A stretch of DNA of 64,000 bases from Escherichia coli (GTDB lineage: Bacteria > Pseudomonadota > Gammaproteobacteria > Enterobacterales > Enterobacteriaceae). Each line of letters starts with the position of its first letter. Position 1 is the first letter of the stretch. The DNA lies in assembly GCF_036503815.1 (NCBI RefSeq), contig NZ_AP027764.1, positions 4,092,001-4,156,000 on the forward strand. Reading direction: 5' to 3'. The translations under genes and the position numbers were made by a program. The notes under the pieces were generated by a model. It saw only the letters and a program-made list of their open reading frames with translations, made no database searches and had not been told where the DNA came from. Positions 32,036 to 40,998 of this stretch are shown here, one piece after another.

Positions 32036-32821
32036 ATGAGTGAATCATTACATCTGACCCGCAATGGATCAATTCTGGAAATTACCCTTGATCGCCCAAA
32101 AGCGAATGCTATTGATGCAAAAACCAGCTTTGAAATGGGCGAAGTCTTTCTAAATTTCCGTGACGATCCGCAATTACGCGTCGCCATTATTACCGGTGCC
32201 GGAGAGAAATTCTTTTCCGCAGGCTGGGATTTAAAAGCGGCAGCAGAAGGCGAAGCACCGGATGCTGACTTTGGTCCAGGTGGTTTTGCGGGATTAACCG
32301 AAATTTTCAATCTCGACAAACCAGTAATCGCAGCTGTGAACGGCTACGCCTTTGGCGGCGGCTTTGAACTGGCACTGGCGGCAGATTTTATTGTCTGTGC
32401 CGATAACGCCAGCTTCGCCCTGCCGGAAGCCAAACTGGGCATCGTTCCTGACAGCGGCGGCGTGCTGCGTCTGCCGAAGATCCTACCACCTGCCATCGTC
32501 AATGAAATGGTAATGACCGGCAGAAGAATGGGCGCAGAAGAGGCGCTGCGTTGGGGAGTAGTCAACCGCGTGGTTAGCCAGGCGGAGCTGATGGATAACG
32601 CCCGCGAACTGGCACAGCAACTCGTTGACAGCGCACCACTGGCGATCGCAGCGCTGAAAGAGATCTACCGCACCACCAGCGAAATGCCAGTAGAAGAAGC
32701 GTATCGCTATATTCGCAGCGGCGTGTTGAAACACTATCCATCGGTTCTGCATTCGGAAGATGCCATTGAAGGGCCACTGGCGTTTGCCGAGAAGCGCGAT
32801 CCGGTGTGGAAAGGACGTTAA
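32036..32821 (+). CDS. caiD: Carnitinyl-CoA dehydratase CaiD
   Basis: Crotonase-fold enzyme that reversibly hydrates crotonobetainyl-CoA to L-carnitinyl-CoA. The start at 32036 (MSESLHLTRNGSILEITLD) follows AAAAGGA and gives the 261 residues of E. coli CaiD; the frame is open from 31928 but the extra 36 codons have no site. The oxyanion-hole blocks FSAGWDLKAAAEG and AAVNGYAFGGGFELALAAD are present. Six bases lie between its stop and caiE. Intact. Confidence 0.96.
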   Translation: MSESLHLTRNGSILEITLDRPKANAIDAKTSFEMGEVFLNFRDDPQLRVAIITGAGEKFFSAGWDLKAAAEGEAPDADFGPGGFAGLTEIFNLDKPVIAAVNGYAFGGGFELALAADFIVCADNASFALPEAKLGIVPDSGGVLRLPKILPPAIVNEMVMTGRRMGAEEALRWGVVNRVVSQAELMDNARELAQQLVDSAPLAIAALKEIYRTTSEMPVEEAYRYIRSGVLKHYPSVLHSEDAIEGPLAFAEKRDPVWKGR

Positions 32822-32826
32822 CAACC

Positions 32827-33417
32827 GTGAGTTATTACGCCTTTGAGGGGTTAATTCCAGTGGTTCACCCGACGGCGTTTGTCCATCCCAGTGCGGTCTT
32901 GATTGGCGATGTGATTGTGGGAGCCGGTGTCTACATCGGCCCACTCGCCTCACTGCGTGGTGACTACGGGCGGTTGATCGTGCAAGCGGGAGCCAATATT
33001 CAGGATGGTTGCATTATGCATGGCTACTGCGACACTGACACCATCGTTGGGGAAAACGGCCATATCGGGCACGGAGCAATCCTGCATGGTTGTGTGATTG
33101 GTCGCGATGCATTGGTCGGGATGAACAGCGTGATTATGGATGGCGCGGTCATTGGCGAAGAGAGCATTGTTGCCGCCATGAGCTTTGTCAAAGCAGGCTT
33201 TAGTGGCGAGAAACGCCAGTTGTTGATGGGCACGCCTGCCTGCGCTGTACGCAGTGTTAGTGACGACGAGTTACACTGGAAGCAGTTGAATACCAAAGAG
33301 TATCAGGATCTTGTCGGCCGCTGCCATGTAGCGTTACATGAAACGCAGCCGTTGAGACAAATGGAGGAAAATCGTCCCCGTTTGCAGGGGACGACGGATG
33401 TGGCGCCAAAGCAGTGA
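32827..33417 (+). CDS. caiE: CaiE, hexapeptide-repeat protein of carnitine metabolism
   Basis: 196-residue left-handed beta-helix protein resembling gamma-carbonic anhydrases; it raises activity of CaiB and CaiD, perhaps through cofactor supply, but its reaction is not settled. The start is the GTG at 32827 (MSYYAFEGLIPVVHPTAFVH), giving the usual length; an ATG 7 codons earlier in frame lies inside caiD. Hexapeptide turns such as IGDVIVGAGVYIGPLASLRG and the His cluster in GENGHIGHGAILHGCVIG are clear. Last gene of caiTABCDE. Confidence 0.95.
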   Translation: MSYYAFEGLIPVVHPTAFVHPSAVLIGDVIVGAGVYIGPLASLRGDYGRLIVQAGANIQDGCIMHGYCDTDTIVGENGHIGHGAILHGCVIGRDALVGMNSVIMDGAVIGEESIVAAMSFVKAGFSGEKRQLLMGTPACAVRSVSDDELHWKQLNTKEYQDLVGRCHVALHETQPLRQMEENRPRLQGTTDVAPKQ

Positions 33418-33421
33418 CATC

Positions 33422-33503
33422 GTCGGATGCGGCGTAAACACCTTATCCGACCTGACTGGAGAGCAACCGTAGGCCGGATAAGATGCCAGCATCGCATCCG
33501 GCA
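33422..33503. repeat. REP/BIME pair between caiE and caiF
   Basis: Two units: 33422-33451 (GTCGGATGCGGCGTAAAC ... CTTATCCGAC) and 33469-33503 (GTAGGCCGGATAAGATGCC ... GCATCCGGCA), between the convergent caiE and caiF. Confidence 0.92.
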
Positions 33504-33533
33504 ACCAGACCGCACGGTATCAACGAAATTAAA

Positions 33534-33929
33534 TTAACGACGCATACTCTTCGACAACATCATTTGCCACTTCTGCTCGCGGTTAAGTTCCGTGAGTGGA
33601 ACGGCAGGAATACGCGGTGTCTTTCTTACGCCGACTAATTTTTCCCGACTGTTATTGCGCAGGCGCGCGTAAATTTGCTCATCGATATCGACCACTTTAA
33701 CCAGTCGCTGACACTGGCATCCCCGCCCTTCCAGCTTATTAGGGATCATCTTAACTTCGCAGCTTATTTCTGTGACTTCCGACAGAATATAAGTCAGGGT
33801 ATTAACCGCCTTGCTGTGTTCAATATCGAAATGAATAGAGATCTCTCTTGCTATCACCCACCGATTTTCAGCCATCATCCATTCGGCGATTAACAAGTAG
33901 AGTGGTTTTTCAACATATCCTTCACACAT
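33534..33929 (-). CDS. caiF: Transcriptional activator CaiF
   Basis: Activator of the divergent cai and fix operons during anaerobic growth with carnitine. I use the start at 33929 (MCEGYVEKPLYLLIAEWMMA), giving the 131 residues of E. coli CaiF. The protein is a GrlA/CaiF-type winged-helix regulator: the N-terminal half (ENRWVIAREISIHFDIEHSK) is the DNA-binding part, and CQCQ in the middle may bind a ligand or metal. Faces caiE across a REP pair. Intact. Confidence 0.95.
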   Translation of the reverse strand: MCEGYVEKPLYLLIAEWMMAENRWVIAREISIHFDIEHSKAVNTLTYILSEVTEISCEVKMIPNKLEGRGCQCQRLVKVVDIDEQIYARLRNNSREKLVGVRKTPRIPAVPLTELNREQKWQMMLSKSMRR

Positions 33930-33963
33930 ACGAACTCCAGTTTCACAAATTAAAAGTCTGGCT

Positions 33964-34143
33964 ATGACTCGTTTTGAAGCAATTAAACAAGGCCATATTA
34001 AAATTGTGGATATATCGATAGTATGCAACTTCACCGTCGATAAGTGTGAGCTAAATCCTGCTTATGTCATCAAAAATATCGGTTCCCCAAAAGATTTACT
34101 TAATGGGCAAAAAAAAACGGTCCTCATCAGAGAACCGTATTAG
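33964..34143 (+). CDS. Possible 59-residue ORF between caiF and carB
   Basis: An ATG-started frame of 59 codons divergent from caiF (34 bases away) that ends on the carB terminator hairpin. It begins MTRFEAIKQGHIKIVDISIV and has protein-like codon use, two cysteines and no membrane segment. There is no convincing Shine-Dalgarno. It could be a small hypothetical gene or chance; I do not recognise a family. Confidence 0.3.
   Translation: MTRFEAIKQGHIKIVDISIVCNFTVDKCELNPAYVIKNIGSPKDLLNGQKKTVLIREPY
34109..34139 (-). terminator. carAB terminator
   Basis: Read on the minus strand, ATACGGTTCT and AGGACCGT form a 7-8 bp stem (one G-T pair) followed by nine Ts, 52 bases past the carB stop. Confidence 0.85.
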
Positions 34144-34190
34144 TTATTCGATCAAATTAGCGGATGAAAAATATCCGCCATGACACGCTA

Positions 34191-37100
34191 TTATTTGATC
34201 TGCGCGTGCATTTCCTGCACCGAAATTACTTTTTCAGTCGCATCGGCATTTAGCGCCATCGCGGTAGCGAAACCACCGTTCAGGGTGGTGTCATAATGCA
34301 CTTTATATTGCAGCGCACTGCGACGAATCACGCGGGAGTCTTCAATCGCACGACGGCCTGACGTGGTGTTGATGATGTAGGTATATTCGCCATTCTTGAT
34401 GCGGTCCTGAATGTGCGGACGACCTTCATGCACCTTGTTTACCAGACGCGGATTGATACCCGCTTCGCCCAGCACAATCGCCGTGCCGTGGGTCGCATCC
34501 AGCTCGAAGCCCTGTTTCAGCAGTTTTGCCGCCAGGTCTACCACGCGTTCTTTATCGCCTTCGCGCACGGAAAGCAGCGCACGACCGTGTTTCTTCATGG
34601 TGGAGTTGCTGCCCAGCTGCGCTTTGGCAAACGCTTCAGCGAAGGTGCGGCCCACGCCCATCACTTCCCCGGTGGAGCGCATTTCTGGCCCTAACAGCGG
34701 GTCAACGCCGGGGAATTTGTTGAACGGCAGCACCACTTCTTTCACCGAGTAATACGGCGGGATAACTTCTTTAGTTACGCCCTGCTCAGCCAGCGATTTG
34801 CCAGCCATCACACGCGCCGCCACTTTTGCCAGCGGTACGCCGGTGGCTTTGGAGACGAACGGAACGGTACGCGCCGCACGCGGGTTAACTTCAATCAGGT
34901 AGACTTCGTTGTTTTTCACCGCAAACTGCACGTTCATCAGACCGCGCACCTGCAATTCGAAGGCCAGTTTCTGCACCTGTTGGCGCATCACATCCTGAAT
35001 TTCCTGACTTAAAGTGTAGGCTGGCAGAGAACATGCGGAGTCACCGGAGTGCACGCCCGCCTGCTCAATATGCTCCATGATGCCGCCAATCAGCACCATT
35101 TCACCGTCGCAGATGGCGTCCACATCCACTTCTACCGCGTCATCGAGGAAGTGGTCCAGCAATACTGGTGCATCGTTAGACACGCTCACCGCCGTCTGGA
35201 AGTAGCGACGCAGGTCAGCTTCGTCATAGACGATTTCCATCGCCCGACCGCCGAGAACGTAAGACGGACGCACCACCAGCGGGTAGCCAATCTCTTTCGC
35301 TTTCTCAACCGCCATTTCGATCGCGGTGACGGTGGCGTTTGCCGGCTGTTTCAGTTTCAGGCGGTCAACCGCATGCTGGAAGCGTTCACGGTCTTCCGCA
35401 CGGTCGATAGCATCCGGGCTGGTACCGATAACCGGTACGCCAGCGGCTTCCAGTGCGCGCGCCAGTTTCAACGGGGTCTGGCCGCCGTACTGGACGATAA
35501 CGCCTTTCGGCTTCTCGATACGCACGATTTCCAGCACATCTTCCAGGGTTACCGGCTCGAAGTAGAGACGGTCGGAGGTGTCGTAGTCGGTGGAGACGGT
35601 TTCCGGGTTACAGTTCACCATGATGGTCTCGTAACCGTCTTCGCGCAGCGCCAGTGAGGCGTGTACGCAGCAGTAGTCGAATTCGATACCCTGACCGATA
35701 CGGTTCGGGCCGCCGCCGAGGACCATGATTTTGTCACGGTCAGATGGGTTGGATTCGCACTCTTCTTCATAAGTGGAGTACATATAAGCGGTGTCGGTAG
35801 CGAACTCTGCCGCACAGGTATCCACGCGCTTGTAAACCGGGTGCAGGTCATACTGGTCACGCAGCTTACGGATTTCTGCTTCACGCACGCCCGCGAGTTT
35901 TGCCAGACGCGCATCGGCAAAGCCTTTGCGTTTCAGCTGGCACAGGAAGTCAGCGTTCAGGCCAGTGATGCCCACTTCTGCGACTTTCTCTTCCAGGCGC
36001 ACCAGCTCTTCAATTTGTACCAGGAACCAGCGGTCGATATTGGTCAGATTGAAGACGCCGTCTACGGACAGGCCCGCACGGAACGCATCGGCGATATACC
36101 AGATACGCTCTGCGCCTGCGTCTTTCAGCTCGCGGCGAATTTTGGTCAGCGCTTCCGGATCATCGAGGCTGACTTTCGGGTCGAAGCCAGTTGCGCCCAC
36201 TTCCAGGCCGCGCAGCGCTTTTTGCAGGGATTCCTGCTGCGTGCGACCAATCGCCATCACTTCGCCAACCGATTTCATCTGAGTGGTCAGACGGTCGTTC
36301 GCCCCGGCGAATTTCTCGAAGTTGAAGCGAGGAATTTTGGTGACCACGTAGTCGATGGACGGCTCGAAGGAGGCCGGAGTACGCCCGCCGGTGATGTCGT
36401 TCATCAGTTCGTCGAGGGTGTAACCCACCGCCAGTTTCGCCGCCACTTTAGCAATCGGGAAGCCGGTCGCTTTCGACGCCAGCGCCGAAGAACGCGACAC
36501 GCGCGGGTTCATTTCGATAACAATCAGGCGACCATTTTTCGGGTTCACCGCAAACTGGACGTTGGAACCACCGGTTTCAACGCCGATTTCACGCAGTACC
36601 GCCATCGAGGCGTTACGCATGATTTGATATTCTTTGTCGGTCAGCGTTTGGGCTGGCGCGACAGTGATGGAGTCACCGGTGTGGATGCCCATCGCATCGA
36701 AGTTTTCGATAGAGCAGACGATGATGCAGTTGTCGTTTTTATCACGCACCACTTCCATCTCGTACTCTTTCCAGCCGATCAGCGACTCATCAATCAGCAG
36801 CTCTTTGGTCGGAGAGAGATCCAGACCGCGGGCGCAAATTTCTTCAAACTCTTCGCGGTTATAAGCGATACCGCCACCGCTACCACCCATAGTAAAGGAT
36901 GGACGAATAATGCACGGGAAGCCCACTTCAGCGGCAACTGCCAGCGCTTCTTCCATGGTGTGTGCGATACCAGAACGCGCAGTTTCCAGACCGATTTTCT
37001 TCATCGCCACGTCGAAACGGCGGCGGTCTTCGGCTTTATCAATCGCATCGGCGGTGGCACCAATCATGGTGACGCCGAACTCTTCCAGCACGCCCTGACG

Positions 37101-37409
37101 CTCCAGCTCCAGCGCACAGTTCAGCGCTGTCTGACCGCCCATCGTTGGCAGCACCGCGTCCGGACGCTCTTTTTCAATAATCTTGCGTACCACTTCCCAG
37201 TGAATCGGCTCGATGTAGGTCGCATCGGCCATTTCCGGGTCGGTCATGATGGTCGCTGGGTTGGAGTTCACCAGAATGACGCGGTAACCCTCTTCGCGCA
37301 GGGCTTTACATGCTTGCGCGCCAGAGTAGTCAAACTCACACGCCTGACCGATAACAATCGGGCCCGCACCCAGAATCAGGATACTTTTTATATCTGTACG
37401 TTTTGGCAT
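34191..37409 (-). CDS. carB: Carbamoyl-phosphate synthase large subunit CarB
   Basis: With CarA makes carbamoyl phosphate from bicarbonate, two ATP and glutamine nitrogen, for arginine and pyrimidines. The protein has 1072 residues. Two homologous ATP-grasp halves are visible: the first with ILGAGPIVIGQACEFDYSG, the second with VLGGGPNRIGQGIEFDYCC, and a C-terminal MGS-like allosteric domain (about 936 onward) that binds UMP, IMP and ornithine. The inter-half linker reads ECESNPSDRDKIMV, which from memory is one residue shorter than the K-12 version. It starts 17 bases after carA. Intact. Confidence 0.97.
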   Translation of the reverse strand: MPKRTDIKSILILGAGPIVIGQACEFDYSGAQACKALREEGYRVILVNSNPATIMTDPEMADATYIEPIHWEVVRKIIEKERPDAVLPTMGGQTALNCALELERQGVLEEFGVTMIGATADAIDKAEDRRRFDVAMKKIGLETARSGIAHTMEEALAVAAEVGFPCIIRPSFTMGGSGGGIAYNREEFEEICARGLDLSPTKELLIDESLIGWKEYEMEVVRDKNDNCIIVCSIENFDAMGIHTGDSITVAPAQTLTDKEYQIMRNASMAVLREIGVETGGSNVQFAVNPKNGRLIVIEMNPRVSRSSALASKATGFPIAKVAAKLAVGYTLDELMNDITGGRTPASFEPSIDYVVTKIPRFNFEKFAGANDRLTTQMKSVGEVMAIGRTQQESLQKALRGLEVGATGFDPKVSLDDPEALTKIRRELKDAGAERIWYIADAFRAGLSVDGVFNLTNIDRWFLVQIEELVRLEEKVAEVGITGLNADFLCQLKRKGFADARLAKLAGVREAEIRKLRDQYDLHPVYKRVDTCAAEFATDTAYMYSTYEEECESNPSDRDKIMVLGGGPNRIGQGIEFDYCCVHASLALREDGYETIMVNCNPETVSTDYDTSDRLYFEPVTLEDVLEIVRIEKPKGVIVQYGGQTPLKLARALEAAGVPVIGTSPDAIDRAEDRERFQHAVDRLKLKQPANATVTAIEMAVEKAKEIGYPLVVRPSYVLGGRAMEIVYDEADLRRYFQTAVSVSNDAPVLLDHFLDDAVEVDVDAICDGEMVLIGGIMEHIEQAGVHSGDSACSLPAYTLSQEIQDVMRQQVQKLAFELQVRGLMNVQFAVKNNEVYLIEVNPRAARTVPFVSKATGVPLAKVAARVMAGKSLAEQGVTKEVIPPYYSVKEVVLPFNKFPGVDPLLGPEMRSTGEVMGVGRTFAEAFAKAQLGSNSTMKKHGRALLSVREGDKERVVDLAAKLLKQGFELDATHGTAIVLGEAGINPRLVNKVHEGRPHIQDRIKNGEYTYIINTTSGRRAIEDSRVIRRSALQYKVHYDTTLNGGFATAMALNADATEKVISVQEMHAQIK

Positions 37410-37426
37410 GGCTCTTTTACTCCTGA

Positions 37427-38575
37427 TTACTTAGCGGTTTTACGGTACTGCTCAATTAACTCGATAAAGTGGTCGAACAACGGCGCGGCGTCGTGTGGAC
37501 CCGGACTGGCTTCAGGGTGGCCCTGGAAGCTGAATGCCGGTTTATCGGTGCGATGAATGCCCTGTAACGTACCGTCGAACAGGGATTTATGCGTAACACG
37601 CAGGTTTGCAGGTAATGTTGCTTCATCCACCGCAAAACCGTGGTTCTGGGCGGTGATCATCACCACGTTTTTTTCAACATCTTTAACCGGATGGTTGCCG
37701 CCGTGGTGTCCAAATTTCATTTTGACAGTCTTCGCACCGCTCGCCAGCGCCAGCAACTGATGGCCGAGGCAGATGCCGAATACCGGGATGTCGGTTTCGA
37801 GGAATTTCTGGATGGCAGTAATAGCGTAATCACACGGTGCCGGGTCGCCAGGACCGTTGGAGAGGAAGATACCGTCTGGATTCATTTTCAGTACATCTTC
37901 GGCAGATGTTTGCGCCGGAACGATGGTCAGGCGGCAGCCGCGGTCAACCAACATGCGCAGGATGTTGCGTTTGGCGCCGAAATCATAAGCCACGACGTGG
38001 AACGGTAACTCGTCTTCTTTTTTTGCTTCTGGCAAGCCGCCAGTCAGCGTCCAGCTCCCTTGTGTCCAGCTATAGGATTCTGCGGTGGTCACTTCTTTTG
38101 CCAGATCCATGCCGTTCAGACCTGGGAACGCGCGGGCTTTTTCTAACGCCAGCGCCGCATCCGGGTTATCGCCTGCGATAATGCAGCCATTCTGTGCGCC
38201 TTTCTCACGCAGTAAACGCGTCAGCTTACGGGTATCGATATCAGCAATCGCCACGATGTTATGGCGTTTAAGGTAAGAAGAGAGGTCTTCGGTATTACGG
38301 AAGTTGCTGGCAATCAGCGGCAGGTCGCGAATCACCAGACCTTGTGCATGTACCTGAGAAGATTCTTCATCGGCGTCATTAGTGCCGACATTGCCAATAT
38401 GGGGATAAGTAAGAGTAACGATTTGACGAGAATAGGAAGGATCAGTGAGGATTTCTTGATAACCGGTCATTGAAGTATTGAAAACGACTTCCCCAACCGC
38501 CGAACCTGTTGCCCCTATGGCCCGACCGTGAAACTGGGTTCCGTCTTCCAGAACCAATAGCGCTGACTTAATCAA
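37427..38575 (-). CDS. carA: Carbamoyl-phosphate synthase small (glutaminase) subunit CarA
   Basis: Class I glutamine amidotransferase subunit that feeds ammonia to CarB through an internal tunnel. The start is the unusual TTG at 38575 (read as Met, MIKSALLVLEDGTQFHGRAI), known for E. coli carA, with GGAGG 5-8 bases upstream; it gives 382 residues. An in-frame ATG 9 codons earlier would overlap the ribosome site and the ArgR box. The nucleophile elbow FGICLGHQLL holds the catalytic Cys, and HPEASPGPHD the His/Glu of the triad. Intact. Confidence 0.97.
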   Translation of the reverse strand: MIKSALLVLEDGTQFHGRAIGATGSAVGEVVFNTSMTGYQEILTDPSYSRQIVTLTYPHIGNVGTNDADEESSQVHAQGLVIRDLPLIASNFRNTEDLSSYLKRHNIVAIADIDTRKLTRLLREKGAQNGCIIAGDNPDAALALEKARAFPGLNGMDLAKEVTTAESYSWTQGSWTLTGGLPEAKKEDELPFHVVAYDFGAKRNILRMLVDRGCRLTIVPAQTSAEDVLKMNPDGIFLSNGPGDPAPCDYAITAIQKFLETDIPVFGICLGHQLLALASGAKTVKMKFGHHGGNHPVKDVEKNVVMITAQNHGFAVDEATLPANLRVTHKSLFDGTLQGIHRTDKPAFSFQGHPEASPGPHDAAPLFDHFIELIEQYRKTAK

Positions 38576-38587
38576 AACACCCTCCAG

Positions 38588-38624
38588 AGAATATTCACTC
38601 ACTTTATTTGCATATTAATTCACA
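38588..38624 (-). promoter_or_regulatory. Two ArgR boxes at carA promoter P2
   Basis: Minus-strand AGTGAATATTCT (38588-38599) and TGTGAATTAATATGCA (38609-38624) match the ARG-box consensus and lie 21 bp apart, the normal two-box arrangement. They overlap the downstream promoter of carAB, which arginine represses. Confidence 0.8.
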
Positions 38625-38681
38625 ATGATGACGTAAATCAATGCAAATCTGCTTACCGACGAATTTCTGGCAAACGGCGGC

Positions 38682-38710
38682 ATTCTGGAGAGATGAGAGC
38701 TAAAAGTCAA
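38682..38710 (-). promoter_or_regulatory. carAB promoter P1
   Basis: On the minus strand TTGACT (38705-38710) and CAGAAT (38682-38687) are 17 bases apart, upstream of the ArgR-controlled P2. This is the pyrimidine/purine-controlled promoter position. Confidence 0.7.
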
Positions 38711-38796
38711 CTTAATGGTGGTATTTTTTATATTATTTTGTGGCTCATACATGTTTTGCAGGCATTAAGCGACAAAAAGATCATATAACCCGTTCT

Positions 38797-38812
38797 GGAA
38801 AACGCTTGCGCA
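38797..38812 (-). promoter_or_regulatory. PurR-type operator upstream of carAB P1
   Basis: Minus-strand TGCGCAAGCGTTTTCC resembles the PUR box ACGCAAACGTTTGCGT and lies about 90 bases upstream of P1. PurR control of carAB is established. Confidence 0.65.
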
Positions 38813-39030
38813 GCGAGAAGATTGCATGAAATAAAAATGAGCAGAAAAAAGTGGACCAGATGGTCAAAATTTACATTAAAACAACAAAAAAAGAAGGTAA
38901 AACGTGTAATTTTTAGCACTTACATAAAATTTAAAAACATAATACAAAAAATAAAAGGGCCAAAAATTAAAGCCCTTTATAATCAATAAATTAAATATGT
39001 TATTTTTGCACCATCACAAATGTTTTGTGG
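38813..39030. other. Distal carA upstream region and dapB 3' region
   Basis: With the sites above this completes the 455-base AT-rich gap between carA and dapB. It has no gene. The carAB control DNA (PepA and IHF contacts are known for this region) probably fills the carA-proximal part; the dapB terminator lies at the other end. Confidence 0.6.
38942..38979 (-). terminator. dapB terminator
   Basis: Minus-strand AAAGGGC - loop - GCCCTTT stem (38972-38978 with 38954-38960) followed by TATTTTTTG, about 50 bases past the dapB stop. Confidence 0.85.
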
Positions 39031-39852
39031 TTACAAATTATTGAGATCAAGCACATCTCGCATATCAAAAAGACCACTTTCCTTACCACTCAACCACAAT
39101 GCCGATCTTACCGCACCGTTAGCAAATGTCATGCGGCTGGACGCCTTATGGGTGATCTCCAGACGCTCACCAATATCGGCAAACATCGCGGTATGTTCGC
39201 CAACGATGTCACCTGCACGCACGGTGGCAAAACCAATGGTGCCAGGCACACGTTCACCGGTATGGCCTTCACGACTGTAGACCGCGCAATCTTTCAGATC
39301 TTTATCCAGGGCGTGGGCGATCGCCTCTCCCATTGCCAGTGCGGTGCCTGAAGGCGCATCAACTTTATGTCTATGATGTGCTTCAATAATTTCGATATCG
39401 GCGTAGTCACCCATCACTTTGGCTGCTTTCTCCAGCAACTTAAGCATGACGTTGACGCCGACGCTAAAATTGGCGGCAAAGACAATCGCAATATCGGCGG
39501 CCGCGTCACGAATCGCCTGTTTACCGGCTTCGTCAAACCCCGTAGTGCCGATCACCATCCCTTTGCCATGCTGGCGACAAAAAGCGAGATGGTTCAGCGT
39601 ACCTTCCGGACGGGTAAAATCGATAAACACATCAAAATCATCTTTTATCGCATCAAGGCTGCTTTGCACAGTAACGCCTGTTTTTCCTGCACCCGCCAGC
39701 TCACCGGCGTCGCTGCCCAGTAAAGAAGATCCTTCGCGCTCCAGCGCCGCGCCCAGCTGCACGCCTTCTAATGCCAGCGCCGCCTGAATCAACTGGCGGC
39801 CCATACGCCCCCCGGCTCCCGCGATGGCAACGCGGATGTTTGCATCATGCAT
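39031..39852 (-). CDS. dapB: 4-hydroxy-tetrahydrodipicolinate reductase DapB
   Basis: NAD(P)H-dependent enzyme of the diaminopimelate/lysine pathway. The 273 residues match E. coli. The nucleotide motif VAIAGAGGRMGRQLI is near the N-terminus; the catalytic His/Lys block EAHHRHKVDAPSGTA lies near residues 157-171. Own transcription unit, followed by a terminator. Intact. Confidence 0.98.
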   Translation of the reverse strand: MHDANIRVAIAGAGGRMGRQLIQAALALEGVQLGAALEREGSSLLGSDAGELAGAGKTGVTVQSSLDAIKDDFDVFIDFTRPEGTLNHLAFCRQHGKGMVIGTTGFDEAGKQAIRDAAADIAIVFAANFSVGVNVMLKLLEKAAKVMGDYADIEIIEAHHRHKVDAPSGTALAMGEAIAHALDKDLKDCAVYSREGHTGERVPGTIGFATVRAGDIVGEHTAMFADIGERLEITHKASSRMTFANGAVRSALWLSGKESGLFDMRDVLDLNNL

Positions 39853-40018
39853 AGCTATTCTCTTTTGTTAATTTGCATAGACCGTTTTCAGAGTAACCAG
39901 CGCATCGCTACGCCGCCAGCCAAAAACGCTGATAATTAGAAATTAATGATAAACAGGGAGGGATATCAGTGAAAGGCATGAGTCGATGAATGACTGCATG
40001 CCGATAACATGTGACAGG

Positions 40019-40933
40019 TTACGACGCCAGAGCCAGCACCTCAGCCACCCACTGCTGGAAACCTTTCACATCCAGATCCAGCGCCACCTGCACGTTTGCA
40101 GGTTTACTCAGGCAACCATCAATATCAACAACCGTAGTACCTGAGGTAAATTCACCCTGAGTTTCCACCGCCACAAAACACGGTTTGAGAGTGAACAAGT
40201 CTGGGCGCACCAGCCAGGCGATGGCGCAGAGATCGTGCATACGCAGACCGCTTTGCATACTGCCGCTACGGTAGTGGCTAAACAGGGCGTGCAACATTTT
40301 CCCGGTACGATTCAACTCCGGCAAAGTAGCGAGATAGTCAGGGGTTAACATTGCCTGATTGGTGACATCCAGACCACACATGACGATTTCGATGCCGCTA
40401 CGGAAGACACAGGCTGCCGCTTCTGGATCGGCAGCGATATTAAACTCGGCGTTTGGCGTACAGTTGCCGCGTCCGGCAGAACCGCCCATGATCACCAGAC
40501 GGCGAATATGCGGTTTGCATTCCGGGCATTGTGAAAGTAACAGCGCAATATTGGTTAACGGGCCGATGGCTACCAGCGTAACAGGCTCAGGCGCACGCAG
40601 CAGGGCATCACGAATCGCCAGAAATGCGGGTTTGTCCAGTGGGCTTCTGTTGTGCTCGACAAAGTCGTAGCCAGCCATTCCCGATTCACCGTGCACAGAT
40701 GCTGCATTACGCGGTGCGCGTACCAGCGGCACGGAGGCTCCCTGGGCAAGCGGAATCTCCGCATTCCAGAAATGCAGCAGTTGCAGGGCGTTGCGGGTAG
40801 TTTTCTCTACCGAGACATTACCCGCGACGGTGGTCATCAGTTGCAGGTCAAGTTCCGGGGCAAAAATCGCGGCGGCAATGGCGACGGCATCGTCAATGCC
40901 TGGGTCAGTATCAAGGAAAATGGGTAAACGCAT
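40019..40933 (-). CDS. rihC: Ribonucleoside hydrolase RihC
   Basis: Hydrolyses both purine and pyrimidine ribonucleosides to base and ribose. The 304 residues match E. coli. The Ca2+/ribose-binding signature FLDTDPGIDDAVAI is at the N-terminus, and NAEFNIAADPEAA with HDLCAIAW completes the active site of the IU-nucleoside hydrolase family. It follows the ispH terminator on the same strand, so it needs its own promoter. Intact. Confidence 0.96.
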   Translation of the reverse strand: MRLPIFLDTDPGIDDAVAIAAAIFAPELDLQLMTTVAGNVSVEKTTRNALQLLHFWNAEIPLAQGASVPLVRAPRNAASVHGESGMAGYDFVEHNRSPLDKPAFLAIRDALLRAPEPVTLVAIGPLTNIALLLSQCPECKPHIRRLVIMGGSAGRGNCTPNAEFNIAADPEAAACVFRSGIEIVMCGLDVTNQAMLTPDYLATLPELNRTGKMLHALFSHYRSGSMQSGLRMHDLCAIAWLVRPDLFTLKPCFVAVETQGEFTSGTTVVDIDGCLSKPANVQVALDLDVKGFQQWVAEVLALAS

Positions 40934-40943
40934 GTTTTCTCCA

Positions 40944-40973
40944 TAAAAAATGCCGGTAACAAGACCGGCATTT
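40944..40973 (-). terminator. Terminator of the ribF-ispH operon
   Basis: Minus-strand stem ATGCCGGT / ACCGGCAT with a 6-base loop and a run of Ts, 26 bases past the ispH stop and just before the rihC start. Confidence 0.88.
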
Positions 40974-40998
40974 TCGCATAACTTAGGCTGCTAATGAC

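Noticed and set aside
35661..37556. 631-codon frame opposite carB/carA
   Set aside because: Long only because carB has few codons that give stops in the complement; His/Arg/Phe-rich shadow with no known domain.
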